Of a stretch of 64,000 bases of DNA, positions 13,701 to 22,156 are shown piece by piece. The stretch's first letter is position 1. Every line of letters starts with the position of its first letter. Below the pieces are notes generated by a model that saw nothing but the letters and a program-made list of their open reading frames with translations, did no database searches and was not told where the DNA came from. Origin of the DNA: Haematococcus lacustris (taxonomy: Eukaryota; Chlorophyta; Chlorophyceae; Chlamydomonadales; Haematococcaceae); NCBI GenBank assembly GCA_030144725.1, contig JASKMD010000028.1, positions 62,001-126,000 of the forward strand, given 5' to 3'. Position numbers and translations under genes: made by a program.

Positions 13701-16700
13701 CCAACCTCAGCACCACCCACAGGTGCAACGCCGACCCCAGGCCTAGTCCATGCTCTTGCCCATGCCCTTGCCCATGGCCCCGCCCCAGCCTCAGCTACCA
13801 GCCCAGTAGCAGCAGCGGCACCAGCAAAGGCACCAGCACCAGCACCAACACCGGCACCAGCATCAGCCCCTGCCCCAGCCCCTACCTGTACCCCAGCCCA
13901 TGTCACAGCCCCAGCACCTGCCCCAGCAGCCCCAGCCCCTGCCCCAGCAGCCCCTGCCCCTGCCCCAGACCCAGCCCCTGCCCCTGCCCCAGCAGCCCCT
14001 GCCCCTGCCCCAGCAGCCCCAGCCCCAGCTGCCCCTGCCCCAGCAGCACCTGCCCCAGCAGCACCTGCCCCAGCAGCACCTGCCCCAGCAGCCCCTGCCC
14101 CAGCAGCCCCTGCCACTGCCACTGCCCCAGCCCTAGCCCCTGCCCCTGCCCCAGCAGCCCCAGCCCTTGGCCCAGCAGCCCCTGCCCCAGCCCCAGTCCC
14201 AGCCCCTGCCACAGCAGCCCCAGACCCTGCCCCAGCACCCTGCCACAGGTAAGGATGTATATATGTATACATTACAAAAACACATGCCAATAAGCCATGT
14301 CATGTCCATGCGCACATATGTTCCCACAGCAGCCCTAAGTAGGCTCTGAAAGTAACCCAGTCAAAGCATAACGCCACGACTTTCACAGCGTACAGTGACT
14401 TGCATGCAGTGGACGTGAACCGGCTGATAAACATGGTTCTGCTTATTGATGAGCGATAGAACCGGGAGGTCGCATACGGCCAGGCTGCATGGCAGGCGGT
14501 ATCTCAGTTGCAGGAGGCTGTGGGCAAAGCAATGGTGGAACTGCATCAGCGGCAGCGAGCGGCATTTGAGCAGTAGCAGCAGGAGCTTGAGCGGCAGTTG
14601 AGGCAGCAGAATGAGACAGTGCTCCGGCTGCAGCAGCAGTTACAAGCATCTGAGAAGGCAAGGGACCAGATGCAGAAGCACATGCTGCAGCAGGAGCAGC
14701 AGGTGAAGAAGCAGCAGCAGCAGCAGCTGGAGCACCTGTAAGCCAGTGTAGCTTCCTTGTTAAAGGTAAGACAATTATGCATCAGTAAGACTATAGAAAA
14801 TAAACGGCCACGAATTAGGCAAACGCAGAATGCAATAAACCATTTGAAATACATGATCAAATGTGTTGATATCACTGGATGAGCATCATGGCACATGCAG
14901 GGAACAGGCCCCCAGCAACGTGCTGTTGCTCAAGCGCCGCCAACACAGCCAACAGCAACCGCCACAAGGAAAGCCCAAGTACCAGCAAGGACCACAGCCA
15001 CTCGACAGCAGGTACGCCCTAATATCTCAAGGAGACTGCATGGACAACAATGAAAAACTAACAATGTGTTGCTTGAACTGTATTGCAGAAGGCAGGCAAA
15101 CCAGCTGCTCCGGCCACAACAACAAGCAAGGGACAAAAGCGGGGCAAAAGTGGCAAACAAGTGGACAACAACGAGGAGGTGACAGGAATCAACACCTAGT
15201 CTGACCCATACCACATGACCTAGCCTTGTCCCTAGCCCTGTCCCTGTCCCTATCCCTATCCCTATCCCTATCCCTATCCCTATCCCTATCCCTATCCCTA
15301 TCCCTATCCCTATCCCTATCCCTATCCCTATCCCTATCCCTATCCCTATCCCTATCCCTATCCCTATCCCTATCCCTATCCCTATCCCTATCCCTATCCC
15401 TATCCCTATCCCTATCCCTATCCCTTGCCCTAGCCCTAACCCTAGCCCTAGCCCTAGCCCTACCCCTAGCCCCAGCCTTAACCCTAATCAAACCCCATCA
15501 CTTGTATCAATGATGTACGTTGTGTGTGACTGCAGGCTACTGTTTGGCGGCCTTGCAATTACGCCGATGGCAATGTTGTGGTGAAGAAATTCACCCCTGA
15601 GCAGGCTGATCAGTGGCGTGAGGCAGTGCTTCAGCTGGGTGTTGCCATGACCAGCCTCCCTGCCAGCCTCAAACCAACGGCTCAGCAGGAGTGGGCATTA
15701 CAGCTCCTCAGCCTGGTGTTTGGCTATGCCATCTTCAACAACATCCCCCTCACCGAAAGCTATGGTTGGCCTGTCATGAGCGAAGGGAAGCTCGCTGTGA
15801 AAAACAGCACAGGCCAGCGCCTGCAGATGCCTTTCACTACGCCAAATGCGGATGGCAGCCTGCCGGATGATGTCTCCATGTCGGGATGTTGGACAGCCCG
15901 GTCCTTGCGCATCATCAAAAAGGACCAAGCCATGGCAGCCAAGAAGGATGCCGCAGGCAAAGCAGCACGCACAAGATTGACGCAGTATGCCACAGCTCTC
16001 AGGATTGCCCGCCCTTACCTGGCAAAGCTACAGCAGCACGCCTCAGAACTCTCGCAGGTCAACCTCAGGGGGGGTACAGTGCTGACCAATGACACCATGC
16101 ATGGGCGTGACGTCGATGCAGAGGACATGGCTTTGACGAAGGCCACAGGTTTGGTGGCAGCCCAGGCGTTGCATGTGGACGTCAACCTAGACCCTTCCCT
16201 CTCCATCCCCCCCACCACAGCAGCAGCAGCGGCAGCCGCGGCAGCACCCCAGACCTGCAGCCCTCCCTCACACTCCGTTCCCTCTACCTCAGCCCCTGCT
16301 TCGTCTTCAGCAACAACCCCCACAGCCCCCCCAAGGATCATTTGGGGGCGAGATGGTCTGGTGATGATCATCGCTGTTGGAGTGACACAGGTGTTGGTCT
16401 GCCCAGGCAGCCATGTGCAGGTGTTGGAGGTGGAGAAGTACCACACGGGGAAAATCAACGCAAAGGCCTTGAAAAAGACCATGAAGGACATGCCCTTGAT
16501 GCAGGTCTACAGGGTGACCCTACAGCCGGGTGAGGTGCTCGGGATGCGCGGTTACACGGTCCATGCAGGGGGTTGGGGCCTGCCAAAAAATGCTTCCACC
16601 AGGGTGCACTTTTATGGCAGCGAGGGCTACATCAACACACTCCTACAACGTAATCCCTGCGTCCGTCCCTGCGTGTTTACCAACCTTGTCCGATCGGGCT

Positions 16701-17350
16701 GGAATTTTGATAGATGGTAGTTTGCAAAAACTAAAACATATTTTGCAAGAAAAATATTTTGAAAAAAAACAACAGCTGTTGCGCTGTGGCCCGCAACCTA
16801 TCCCTGCACTCACCTATCCCTGCACTCATAATGTTTTATTTTCTGCAAACTACCATCTATCAAAATTTCAGCCCGATCGGGCAAGGTTGGTCAACACGCA
16901 GGGACGGACGCAGGGATTAATTTGTAGGAGTGCAATGCCACATGTTTCCTGTCCATGTTAGACGTGGAGTTCGTGCACAAATGCCAGCACACCAGTCCTC
17001 CTTAGCGTCGTGAGCAGCATGACAACTGGCAAGCGGGGTTAGGGCCATTGCATGGAGGTGTTTATGTGCAGCCTGAGCCCTATCAGCGCCCTGCACGTGC
17101 ACCGGTGGACAGCATGTGGGAATCAGACTGGGCATTGGGTGAGGTGGACGTGCAAGTAGAGTTGGACAGACTGTTGACTCATTGGGATGAGTCTATGGCT
17201 GCTAAGGCAGCAGAGGCTGCAAAGGATAAGAAGAAGGGGGGAAAGAAGAAGGTAGTAATGGCAGAGGAAGAAGAGGAGGCTCAGGGAGGAGGGGAGGCAG
17301 GGGAGAGGGATTAGGCAAAGGAGGATAAACGGACCAGGAGGAAGGAGTGA
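7764..17350 (+). CDS. Giant spliced gene: OTU protease + A/P/Q-rich + coiled coil + dioxygenase-like
   Basis: Exons with consistent phase are 7764-7916, 8148-8321, 8456-8962, 9051-9153, 9234-10994, 11103-11182, 11295-11414, 11497-11703, 11813-11982, 12197-12299, 12390-12449, 12537-12657, 12827-14248, 14389-14765, 14901-15011, 15089-15178 and 15536 to about 16650. These encode roughly 2,200 residues. In-frame TAG occurs at 7842, 7899, 10697, 12288, 12408, 13744, 13807, 14134, 14457 and 14574, and TAA at 14739. No in-frame TGA and no frameshift are seen. After a foldback insertion (16638-16932) a related frame runs to TGA at 17348-17350 with TAGs at 17003 and 17312. The product is not a known family as a whole. 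It could be a gene of a large transposable or integrated element. Alternatives are UAR read as Gln, or a young pseudogene hit by C-to-T changes at CAR codons. Confidence 0.6.
8148..9153 (+). CDS. OTU-type cysteine protease domain (exons of the giant gene)
   Basis: Exons 8148-8321, 8456-8962 and 9051-9153 are in phase. The motif PGDGNCFYRAL holds the OTU catalytic Asp (8265-8267) and Cys (8274-8276). The second exon ends in a strand with NDNHFVVLG, whose His (8885-8887) fits the catalytic His. About 200 residues separate them, compatible with OTU domains, which cleave ubiquitin or ubiquitin-like proteins. Between them lie a helical stretch (EYLDLEVGRPRAWSGATACMLASV) and a strand with PLDIM, as in the family. 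OTU domains are known in viral polyproteins and in some transposons, but the partners here are unknown. Its 5' acceptor CATGCAG shows that it is not the first exon. Confidence 0.8.
9234..10994 (+). CDS. Ala/Pro/Gly-rich repeat exon of the giant gene
   Basis: One exon of 1,761 bases encodes a basic start (VVKRRREGS near 9390-9411), then at least six imperfect repeats ending in PRPGK-PSQPKPNQGRPAPPM or close variants, separated by poly-Ala/Gly runs and a (GGGGCA)n patch at about 10513-10605. The fifth repeat has TCATAG (10694-10699) where its sister units have TCACAG, so the TAG sits at a Gln position. The frame continues after it without other stops to the donor at 10995. Probably a disordered linker. 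The long reverse-strand frame over the same DNA is a by-product of the GC-rich repeat. Confidence 0.6.
10509..10605. repeat. (GGGGCA)n microsatellite within coding exon
   Basis: Runs of AGGGGC/GGGGCA hexamers encode Ala-Gly in the forward frame. The array is short and in frame. Confidence 0.8.
11103..12657 (+). CDS. Central short exons of the giant gene, no known domain
   Basis: Eight exons join in phase: 11103-11182, 11295-11414 (EVHDPVTPGGQMFWERG...), 11497-11703 (FLRRKGRRDAVSLGVDVG...), 11813-11982 (GLTAQEEFYVFQFLKTHVLD...), 12197-12299 (QKHVETIRYDARRMLARQ...), 12390-12449 (IDLHPK then TAG then RDSEPRDMADPLS) and 12537-12657 (Ser/Pro-rich). Both in-frame TAGs here (12288 and 12408) lie between well-behaved acceptors and donors, which argues against the exon simply ending there. 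I recognise no domain. Confidence 0.55.
12030..12120. repeat. AT-rich palindromic intron stretch
   Basis: About 90 bases of TATATTATAATA-type sequence can fold on itself. It lies in the intron between exons ending at 11982 and starting at 12197, in sharp contrast to the GC-rich surroundings. Confidence 0.8.
12827..14248 (+). CDS. Pro/Ala/Leu/Gln-rich exon of the giant gene
   Basis: The acceptor ACACAG at 12826 opens SLRSMLAATTNEEASLSFPS, then (AP)n, (LP)n, and a Pro/Gln/Leu tract (LPQQPLPLPQ-like). TAG codons at 13744, 13807 and 14134 sit among dense CAG codons, for example PAQ-TAG-QQRHQQ. The exon closes at GTAAGG (14249) in phase with the next one. It is probably disordered. Microsatellite expansion makes its length likely to vary between strains. 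Confidence 0.5.
12944..13676. repeat. (CCCTGC)n array of about 120 units inside an exon
   Basis: Nearly pure hexamer CCCTGC. One interruption near 13412-13418 (run of six C) moves the repeat by two bases against the reading frame, so the forward frame encodes Ala-Pro before it and Leu-Pro after it. The exon 12827-14248 stays open across the array in that frame apart from three TAG codons downstream. Confidence 0.9.
14389..14765 (+). CDS. Gln-rich coiled-coil exon of the giant gene
   Basis: The exon starts at TTTCACAG and reads YSDLHAVDVNRLINMVLLIDER, then TAG (14457), NREVAYGQAAWQAVSQLQEAV..., TAG (14574), QQELERQLRQQ..., then TAA (14739), ASVASLLK before GTAAGA. All three stop codons fall where Gln would keep the heptads going. 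The rest has the Leu/Gln/Glu spacing of a coiled coil, suggesting oligomerisation. Confidence 0.6.
14901..15178 (+). CDS. Two basic linker exons of the giant gene
   Basis: Exons 14901-15011 and 15089-15178, both phase 0, encode a Thr/Ala/Gln-rich linker and the basic run SKGQKRGKSGKQ, a possible nuclear localisation patch. Acceptors are CATGCAG and TTGCAG; donors are GTACGC and GTGACA. Confidence 0.55.
15226..15493. repeat. (CCCTAT)n intronic array with telomere-like edges
   Basis: About 30 copies of CCCTAT, flanked by CCCTGT on the left and by CCCTAG/CCCTAA variants on the right. It fills most of the intron 15179-15535. It resembles degenerate CCCTAA telomere repeats but is not the canonical unit. 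Confidence 0.9.
15536..16720 (+). CDS. 2-oxoglutarate/Fe(II) dioxygenase-like C-terminal domain of the giant gene
   Basis: The acceptor GACTGCAG opens ATVWRPCNYADGNVVVKKFTPEQ. An HxD pair is seen in ALHVDVN (His 16172-16174, Asp 16178-16180). Next come VCPGSHVQV and a distal His in YTVHAGGWGLP (16562-16564), followed by an Arg in STRVHFYG (16601-16603) that could bind 2-oxoglutarate. This order matches the double-stranded beta-helix of Fe(II)/2OG oxygenases such as phytanoyl-CoA dioxygenase-like proteins. The substrate is unknown; nucleic acid or protein hydroxylation is possible. An Ala run and a Ser/Pro linker separate the HxD from the PGSH region. The end at 16718-16720 lies inside a foldback and is unlikely to be the native C terminus. 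Confidence 0.6.
   Translation, partial: ATVWRPCNYADGNVVVKKFTPEQADQWREAVLQLGVAMTSLPASLKPTAQQEWALQLLSLVFGYAIFNNIPLTESYGWPVMSEGKLAVKNSTGQRLQMPFTTPNADGSLPDDVSMSGCWTARSLRIIKKDQAMAAKKDAAGKAARTRLTQYATALRIARPYLAKLQQHASELSQVNLRGGTVLTNDTMHGRDVDAEDMALTKATGLVAAQALHVDVNLDPSLSIPPTTAAAAAAAAAPQTCSPPSHSVPSTSAPASSSATTPTAPPRIIWGRDGLVMIIAVGVTQVLVCPGSHVQVLEVEKYHTGKINAKALKKTMKDMPLMQVYRVTLQPGEVLGMRGYTVHAGGWGLPKNASTRVHFYGSEGYINTLLQRNPCVRPCVFTNLVRSGWNFDRW
16638..16932. mobile_element. Foldback / MITE-like insertion with about 90-base inverted repeats
   Basis: Left arm from 16638 (CACTCCTACAA, then CCCTGCGTCCGTCCCTGCG) and right arm to 16932 are inverted copies over about 90 bases, ending in GATAGATGGTAGTTTGCA and its complement. 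The roughly 110-base centre is AT-rich plus two CTATCCCTGCACTCA units. It interrupts the end of the dioxygenase-like exon. The arms carry donor-like CAAC/GTAATC and acceptor-like TTTGTAG/GAG at their edges. No clear target duplication is visible. Confidence 0.75.
16933..17350 (+). CDS. Probable displaced 3' coding part, acidic/lysine-rich tail
   Basis: Reads CNATCFLSMLDVEFVHKCQHTSPP, TAG (17003), RREQHDNWQAGLGPLHGGVY..., a helix with KAAEAAKDKKKGGKKK, an acidic run EEEEE, TAG (17312), AKEDKRTRRKE and TGA at 17348. The frame is long and compositionally protein-like on both sides of each TAG. I infer it is the 3' end of the giant gene cut off by the foldback, or a separate exon after an intron. 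Confidence 0.4.
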
Positions 17351-17486
17351 GGCATGAATGGCATTATGTGAATGTGTGGGGGTGCCAAATGTGTTAGACA
17401 TATTGGACGATCCAGCCTACATTGTTTCAACAATCACCAGCTCTGAGTCAAAAACAAGAAACAAGCCTCTCAACCACGTAAAACGT

Positions 17487-17980
17487 AGCAGTACTGTAGG
17501 TGACTACAGTACTGTAGGTGGCTACAGTACTGTAAGCGCCTACAGTACTGTAGGTGCCTAAGTAGAAGACATCGTGTCGCGGGACGTTAAGAGCGGTTGC
17601 AATAGTCGGACAGAGACCATGGCGTGGGGCAAACCGAAACCGAAGCCAGCGGTCACGGAGCGAGGTGTCCACAGTACTGTAGGGGCTTACAGTACTGTAA
17701 GTGCATTCGCGAGGTACCCCGGAGTACCTACAGTACTATAGGAAACCTACAGTACTATAGACACCTACAGTACTGTAGACAGCTACAGTACTGTAGACTC
17801 TTACAGTCCTGTAGACACCTACAGTACTGTAGACTCCTACAGTACTGTAATTGCACTCGCGAGGTACCTCGAAGTACCTACAGTACTGTAGACCCCTACA
17901 GTACTGTAGGCACCTACAGTACTGTAAACAATTACAGTACTGTACCCCGACAGTACTGTAGACACCTACAATACTGTAGC
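17487..17980. repeat. Field of the 14-base palindrome CTACAGTACTGTAG
   Basis: About 19 perfect or near copies of CTACAGTACTGTAG, spaced 15-25 bases apart, with two copies of a longer spacer (CGCGAGGTACC at about 17708 and 17857). Two more copies occur at about 20562-20592. The unit is its own reverse complement, so it has no strand. Confidence 0.9.
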
Positions 17981-18917
17981 ATGGCCGTATCTCACCAACC
18001 GCGCAAAATCACGAATTTTAGTTTCAACCCCCAATCTTACAATGCCTTATTTAGACTATGTATCAAGTCCGAGGCTTTGAATCTCAAAAATACTGTTACT
18101 AATTTGCCTGAGTGTGAAGACCCTAAGTTTGACCTCTTCACCCTTTTAGAGTTTGCCACAGACTATGAGGTGAGTGACCTGTGTGGACCACCTCAAGACC
18201 GTAACTCGTGCACCACAATGGTCGCACTGGATGTTTTATGTTCATAGTCAAGTGCATTTCATGCCGTAGGCCAAGGTCATAGCCAATGACGAGTCCGTCC
18301 GGAGGGACCGGGACCTGGCCCGCACCTTGCTGGCTTTGTTGCAAGAGATGGTGGTGAGTTTTAATTGTGGGTGTGTGGGCGTGGGGGGCGACAACATGTC
18401 GTTGTGGCCTACTATCGTAACTTAGGCCACCCGCGCCACATGATAGAGTGCATGACGTGTGAATGCCTGATGTTTCAGTTGTGGCAGGTTGGCGGTAACA
18501 CCGTGCCCTACAAGGCGGGGGAGTTGGTTGAGGCTATGGAGGCAGCTTTTCAATGGCGCCGCCACATGTTGCGCCGCCGCCTCTGCCCTCGGGTGGTGCG
18601 CCGCGTCATCATCAAGGTAATGTGTCCATGCGTGGTATACCTAACCAACTCACCCTGTCAGGGTACCTACTCCCCACCGACCTTGTCATGGGTTGGGTCA
18701 CGCCTCGTAGGCCCAGCGGGAAGTGGGCAACGCATACCTCGCTGCATGGGTTGATGGCGACATCACCGAGATGTCCCGTGAGCTCCCCGAGCTCCTCCAA
18801 GCGTGCCTCGCACGAGCAGCCAGTGATCCGAAGGTGGGCATTGCGGCGTGGCACGCGCAGCTGTGGCGTGCGATGCACAGCCCACCCCCGCCATGGACGG
18901 TTGTGGAGGAGTTGATG
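17981..18917 (+). CDS. Unrecognised four-exon gene, 3' end not found
   Basis: ATG at 17981 opens MAVSHQPRKITNFSFNPQ. Exons 17981-18169, 18270-18353, 18479-18616 and 18711-18917 all end in phase 0 with donors GTGAGT, GTGAGT, GTAATG and GTGAGT. The product is about 206 residues so far, helical and basic in the third exon (RRHMLRRRLCPRVVRRVIIK), with no in-frame stop. The ATG lies directly after the palindrome field. Further exons would run toward the minisatellite and the gap at 19569. I recognise no family. Confidence 0.6.
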
Positions 18918-19204
18918 GTGAGTGCAATACGTGTCTAAGGCTCAATTATGATTGTATTGCGGTACGATGATGCCGTCGGGTTGAGACCGGGATGTCAACG
19001 ACCACGCTGTGGGGTGTGTTAGGAGAGTGTTTCGCATGGGTGTGTGAGCACGTCGTTTGTGTGCACACTCGCGCCGATTAAGGCCGGAAGTCACAAGAAC
19101 CATTTCTCCCGGGAGGCATACCGCAGATAGCCCCAGGAAAGGCCGACTCAACGCCGTTGTTGTCATTGAAAAACTCAAAGTTCGTGCGATGTTATTACCA
19201 TTTG
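18918..19204. other. No gene seen
   Basis: Sequence between the last exon of the gene at 17981 and the minisatellite. It may be intron or 3' flank; nothing else is recognised. Confidence 0.3.
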
Positions 19205-19214
19205 AAATCCGAAA

Positions 19215-19568
19215 AAACCCTGCGCAGGGTCCTGCCGACCCTGCGCAGGGTCCTAGCGCATCGGCCATTTGCAGGGTCCTGACGACCATTTGCAGGGTCC
19301 TAGCGACCCTGCGCAGGGTCCTGGTGACCCGGCGCAGGGTCCTGGTGACCCGGCGCAGGGTCCTGATGGCAGTTTTTACAGGGTCCTGCTGACCATTTGC
19401 AGGGTCCTGGTGACCCTGCGCAGGGTCCTGGTGACCCGGCGCAGGGTCCTGGTGACCCGGCGCAGGGTCCTGATGGCAGTTTTTACAGGGTCCTGCTGAC
19501 CATTTGCAGGGTCCTGGTGACCCTGCGCAGGGTCCTGGTGACCCGGCGCAGGGTCCTGGTGACCCGGC
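19215..19568. repeat. Minisatellite GCGCAGGGTCCTGGTGACCCG with 108-base higher order
   Basis: The basic unit is 21 bases with an inner inverted GGGTC/GACCC. A variant block starting GATGGCAGTTTTTACAGG recurs at 19364 and 19472, giving a 108-base higher-order period. The array runs into the assembly gap, which probably marks unassembled copies. Confidence 0.9.
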
Positions 19569-20068
19569 NNNNNNNNNNNNNNNNNNNNNNNNNNNNNNNN
19601 NNNNNNNNNNNNNNNNNNNNNNNNNNNNNNNNNNNNNNNNNNNNNNNNNNNNNNNNNNNNNNNNNNNNNNNNNNNNNNNNNNNNNNNNNNNNNNNNNNNN
19701 NNNNNNNNNNNNNNNNNNNNNNNNNNNNNNNNNNNNNNNNNNNNNNNNNNNNNNNNNNNNNNNNNNNNNNNNNNNNNNNNNNNNNNNNNNNNNNNNNNNN
19801 NNNNNNNNNNNNNNNNNNNNNNNNNNNNNNNNNNNNNNNNNNNNNNNNNNNNNNNNNNNNNNNNNNNNNNNNNNNNNNNNNNNNNNNNNNNNNNNNNNNN
19901 NNNNNNNNNNNNNNNNNNNNNNNNNNNNNNNNNNNNNNNNNNNNNNNNNNNNNNNNNNNNNNNNNNNNNNNNNNNNNNNNNNNNNNNNNNNNNNNNNNNN
20001 NNNNNNNNNNNNNNNNNNNNNNNNNNNNNNNNNNNNNNNNNNNNNNNNNNNNNNNNNNNNNNNNNNNN
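19569..20068. other. Assembly gap of 500 N
   Basis: Exactly 500 undetermined bases, so probably a placeholder length. Any reading frame across it is meaningless. Confidence 1.
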
Positions 20069-20332
20069 CTCGGCTACTGCTTAGTCATCTGTTTGTCATA
20101 ATGTGTGGCAAGTGGTGTTCATGGTGCCGTGTATTTGGCGGGGCTCCCTCTTCTATGGGGTGAAGCGCATGCAAGGTAGCTTTGCTATGATGGAGTGCAT
20201 GCGAATGCACGTGATGAATTGCATGATGAAGAAATGAGGGGCATGGGCGCATGAATTGCATGAGGTGCGAGGAGGTGCAAAGCGCGTGATACAAGGATTA
20301 GATTGTGTGTTGCCATGTGTAGTGGTTGCGAC

Positions 20333-20465
20333 TTAGCGGTTGGCTATAATTGGCGGTTGGCTATAATTGACGGTTGGCTTTAATTGGCGGTTGCCATAAT
20401 TGGCGGATGGCTATAATTGGCGGTTGGCTGTAATTGACGGTTGGCTATAATTGACGGTTGGGACA
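20333..20465. repeat. Tandem repeat GGCGGTTGGCTATAATT, about 17 bases
   Basis: About eight copies of a 17-18 base unit with GGCGG/GACGG and TATAATT/TGTAATT variants. Confidence 0.85.
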
Positions 20466-20561
20466 TAACTAGCCGTCGGTTGCTCTTGTTACAGCCTTTT
20501 AAAATGTGGGCAGAAAACGTTTAGATCCGGGTAAACTGAAGTTATAATACTGCAAATGCCT

Positions 20562-20592
20562 GCAGTACTGTAGGCGCCCTACAGTACTGTAG
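20562..20592. repeat. Two further copies of the CAGTACTGTAG palindrome
   Basis: Same 14-base palindrome as at 17487-17980, placed about 140 bases upstream of the broken exon copy at 20734. Confidence 0.8.
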
Positions 20593-20733
20593 CTAACTCC
20601 AACTGCTCAAACACTCAAAGTTACAACGAGCACCAAGTGGCGTTGGAGTCGCAAGGACAATTCGAGGCGAGCCGCATAAAAACACTACCCCCATAGGCTG
20701 ACAAATATGTGCACTAATTTGCCTCAGTGATAT

Positions 20734-20845
20734 CATGAGTTTTCGTTTCAACCCCCAATCTTACAATGCCCTCTTATGACTATGTACCAAGTCCGAGGCT
20801 CTGAATCTCAGATATGTTGTTACTAATTTGCCTGTGTGCATTCCA
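20734..20845 (+). pseudogene. Broken duplicate of the first exon of the gene at 17981
   Basis: ATG at 20734 begins MSFRFNPQSYNALL and stops at TGA. The following bases (TCCGAGGCT, GAATCTCA, GTTACTAATTTGCCTG) match 18068-18110 of the intact copy with point changes. The intact copy reads FRLCIKSEALNLKN where this one is interrupted. Both copies follow CAGTACTGTAG palindromes, so exon and palindrome seem to have been duplicated together. Confidence 0.75.
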
Positions 20846-20859
20846 TGATACCGTTCCAT

Positions 20860-22156
20860 GATACAACCATTCCCTCAGAACACACTTAAGCTCAGCCTAC
20901 ATCAATTGAGGCAATTGTGGGGCGTGGTAGGAAGGGGTCCGCCGGCGAGGATAGTAGGTGGGTTGCTTGATGCACTTGCCTTACTCGACACTGAGGACAC
21001 GGACGAACGGTCCTCCTGTGAATGAACTACTTGTAGCACATGCGCGCCCCACACCTGCACATCTTGCCCTTTGTAAGGATGTGGGGACGTTGGCATGCAC
21101 CTGCAAAGTGTACGTAGGAAGGGTTGCATGTGGTGACTTTCTGGGTTATGACATCATTCACGGCACTGCGGCTTGATACTATGTTGTAATTGAACGCATT
21201 TTTTACAATTAGCTGAAATCAAGGCATTGCACTACTGTGACCAAATGCAGCGCCCCCTATCAGTTTCGTAGCTGAATACCACGTCCGTGCCCCTTGACAC
21301 CACATAGTGTGTGATGTGATGCGATTCCCTGCCAATGTGCAATCGCTGCTTGCATGGTGGTCCAACCGATTCTATTGCGTACCTTATGCCTAAAAGAGCT
21401 TGAACGTGTGGTTTCAGCCCAGATGTCGCCCTGGCTGGACCGGGGGCCGGGTTTGCAGCAACCCTGCATGGTTGCAGTCGGGTCCACGGTCAGTGAGCCA
21501 CACGCGCTTATTTTCGCAGCTACGCAGTGGAACAAACGTCAACGTCCCGACCTGCATCGTCGGCCGCTTCACTTGCAATTTGCGATGTGCACGGGGACAC
21601 TATACCGCACGACACCGACTGGACTTCTCAATGCTACACTTGGTGCTTGGGGGCTACAGGAGTTAACATGCGACAGGGAGCTTACAGCGATGCGCTGAGC
21701 CCAGCGGTGCAAACCTTACATGCTGGGATGGCCTGTACGTGATACGCAAATATATTTGAAACATCCTCAGGACGTGTCACAGCTGACCAGCACTTATGCC
21801 TCAGCCGACCATGCATCCTGATCGCACAAACACTACTGCTACATCGTGGACTGCACTACTTGCTCAAGCTCTGGCTTGTCAACATTGTGCCTGTCTGTCT
21901 GAATGAATCACAGCCTTCGTATCAACGTGTATGCAAGGGTAAGATCACAATGATGTAAAAGGAAGAACAGACGAAGCCAAGAGAATGCAAAATGTTGGTC
22001 GCATGTAGCAAAAGTGGAGACTACGGCTCGGTTGCCGTAGCATACCAAACGACAATCTGTCTTTCGCCCCTTCGTAGTCACAGCCCTGTACAGATCCTTA
22101 CAGCCTTCATGCGACTCCAAAATAGGAACTCCGCCTCTTGAACTGTGCTCAAGCAG
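20860..22156. other. No confident gene
   Basis: Several short frames exist, the best at 21354-21698, but none has a recognisable domain or splice chain. The last 100 bases are presumed upstream region of the MADS-box gene. Confidence 0.35.

Noticed and set aside
12868..14290. Long reverse-strand Gly/Gln/Ala/Arg frames over the (CCCTGC)n array
   Set aside because: Any frame stays open across a six-base repeat without stops; no start, splice or domain supports them.
15189..15513. Poly Arg-Asp and Ser-Leu frames over the (CCCTAT)n array
   Set aside because: Simple-sequence by-products within an intron.
1..19000. Integrated giant virus or polinton-like element
   Set aside because: OTU and dioxygenase domains would fit, but no capsid, polymerase, packaging ATPase or terminal repeats were found.
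19397..20163. Frames crossing the N gap
   Set aside because: They consist mostly of undetermined bases.
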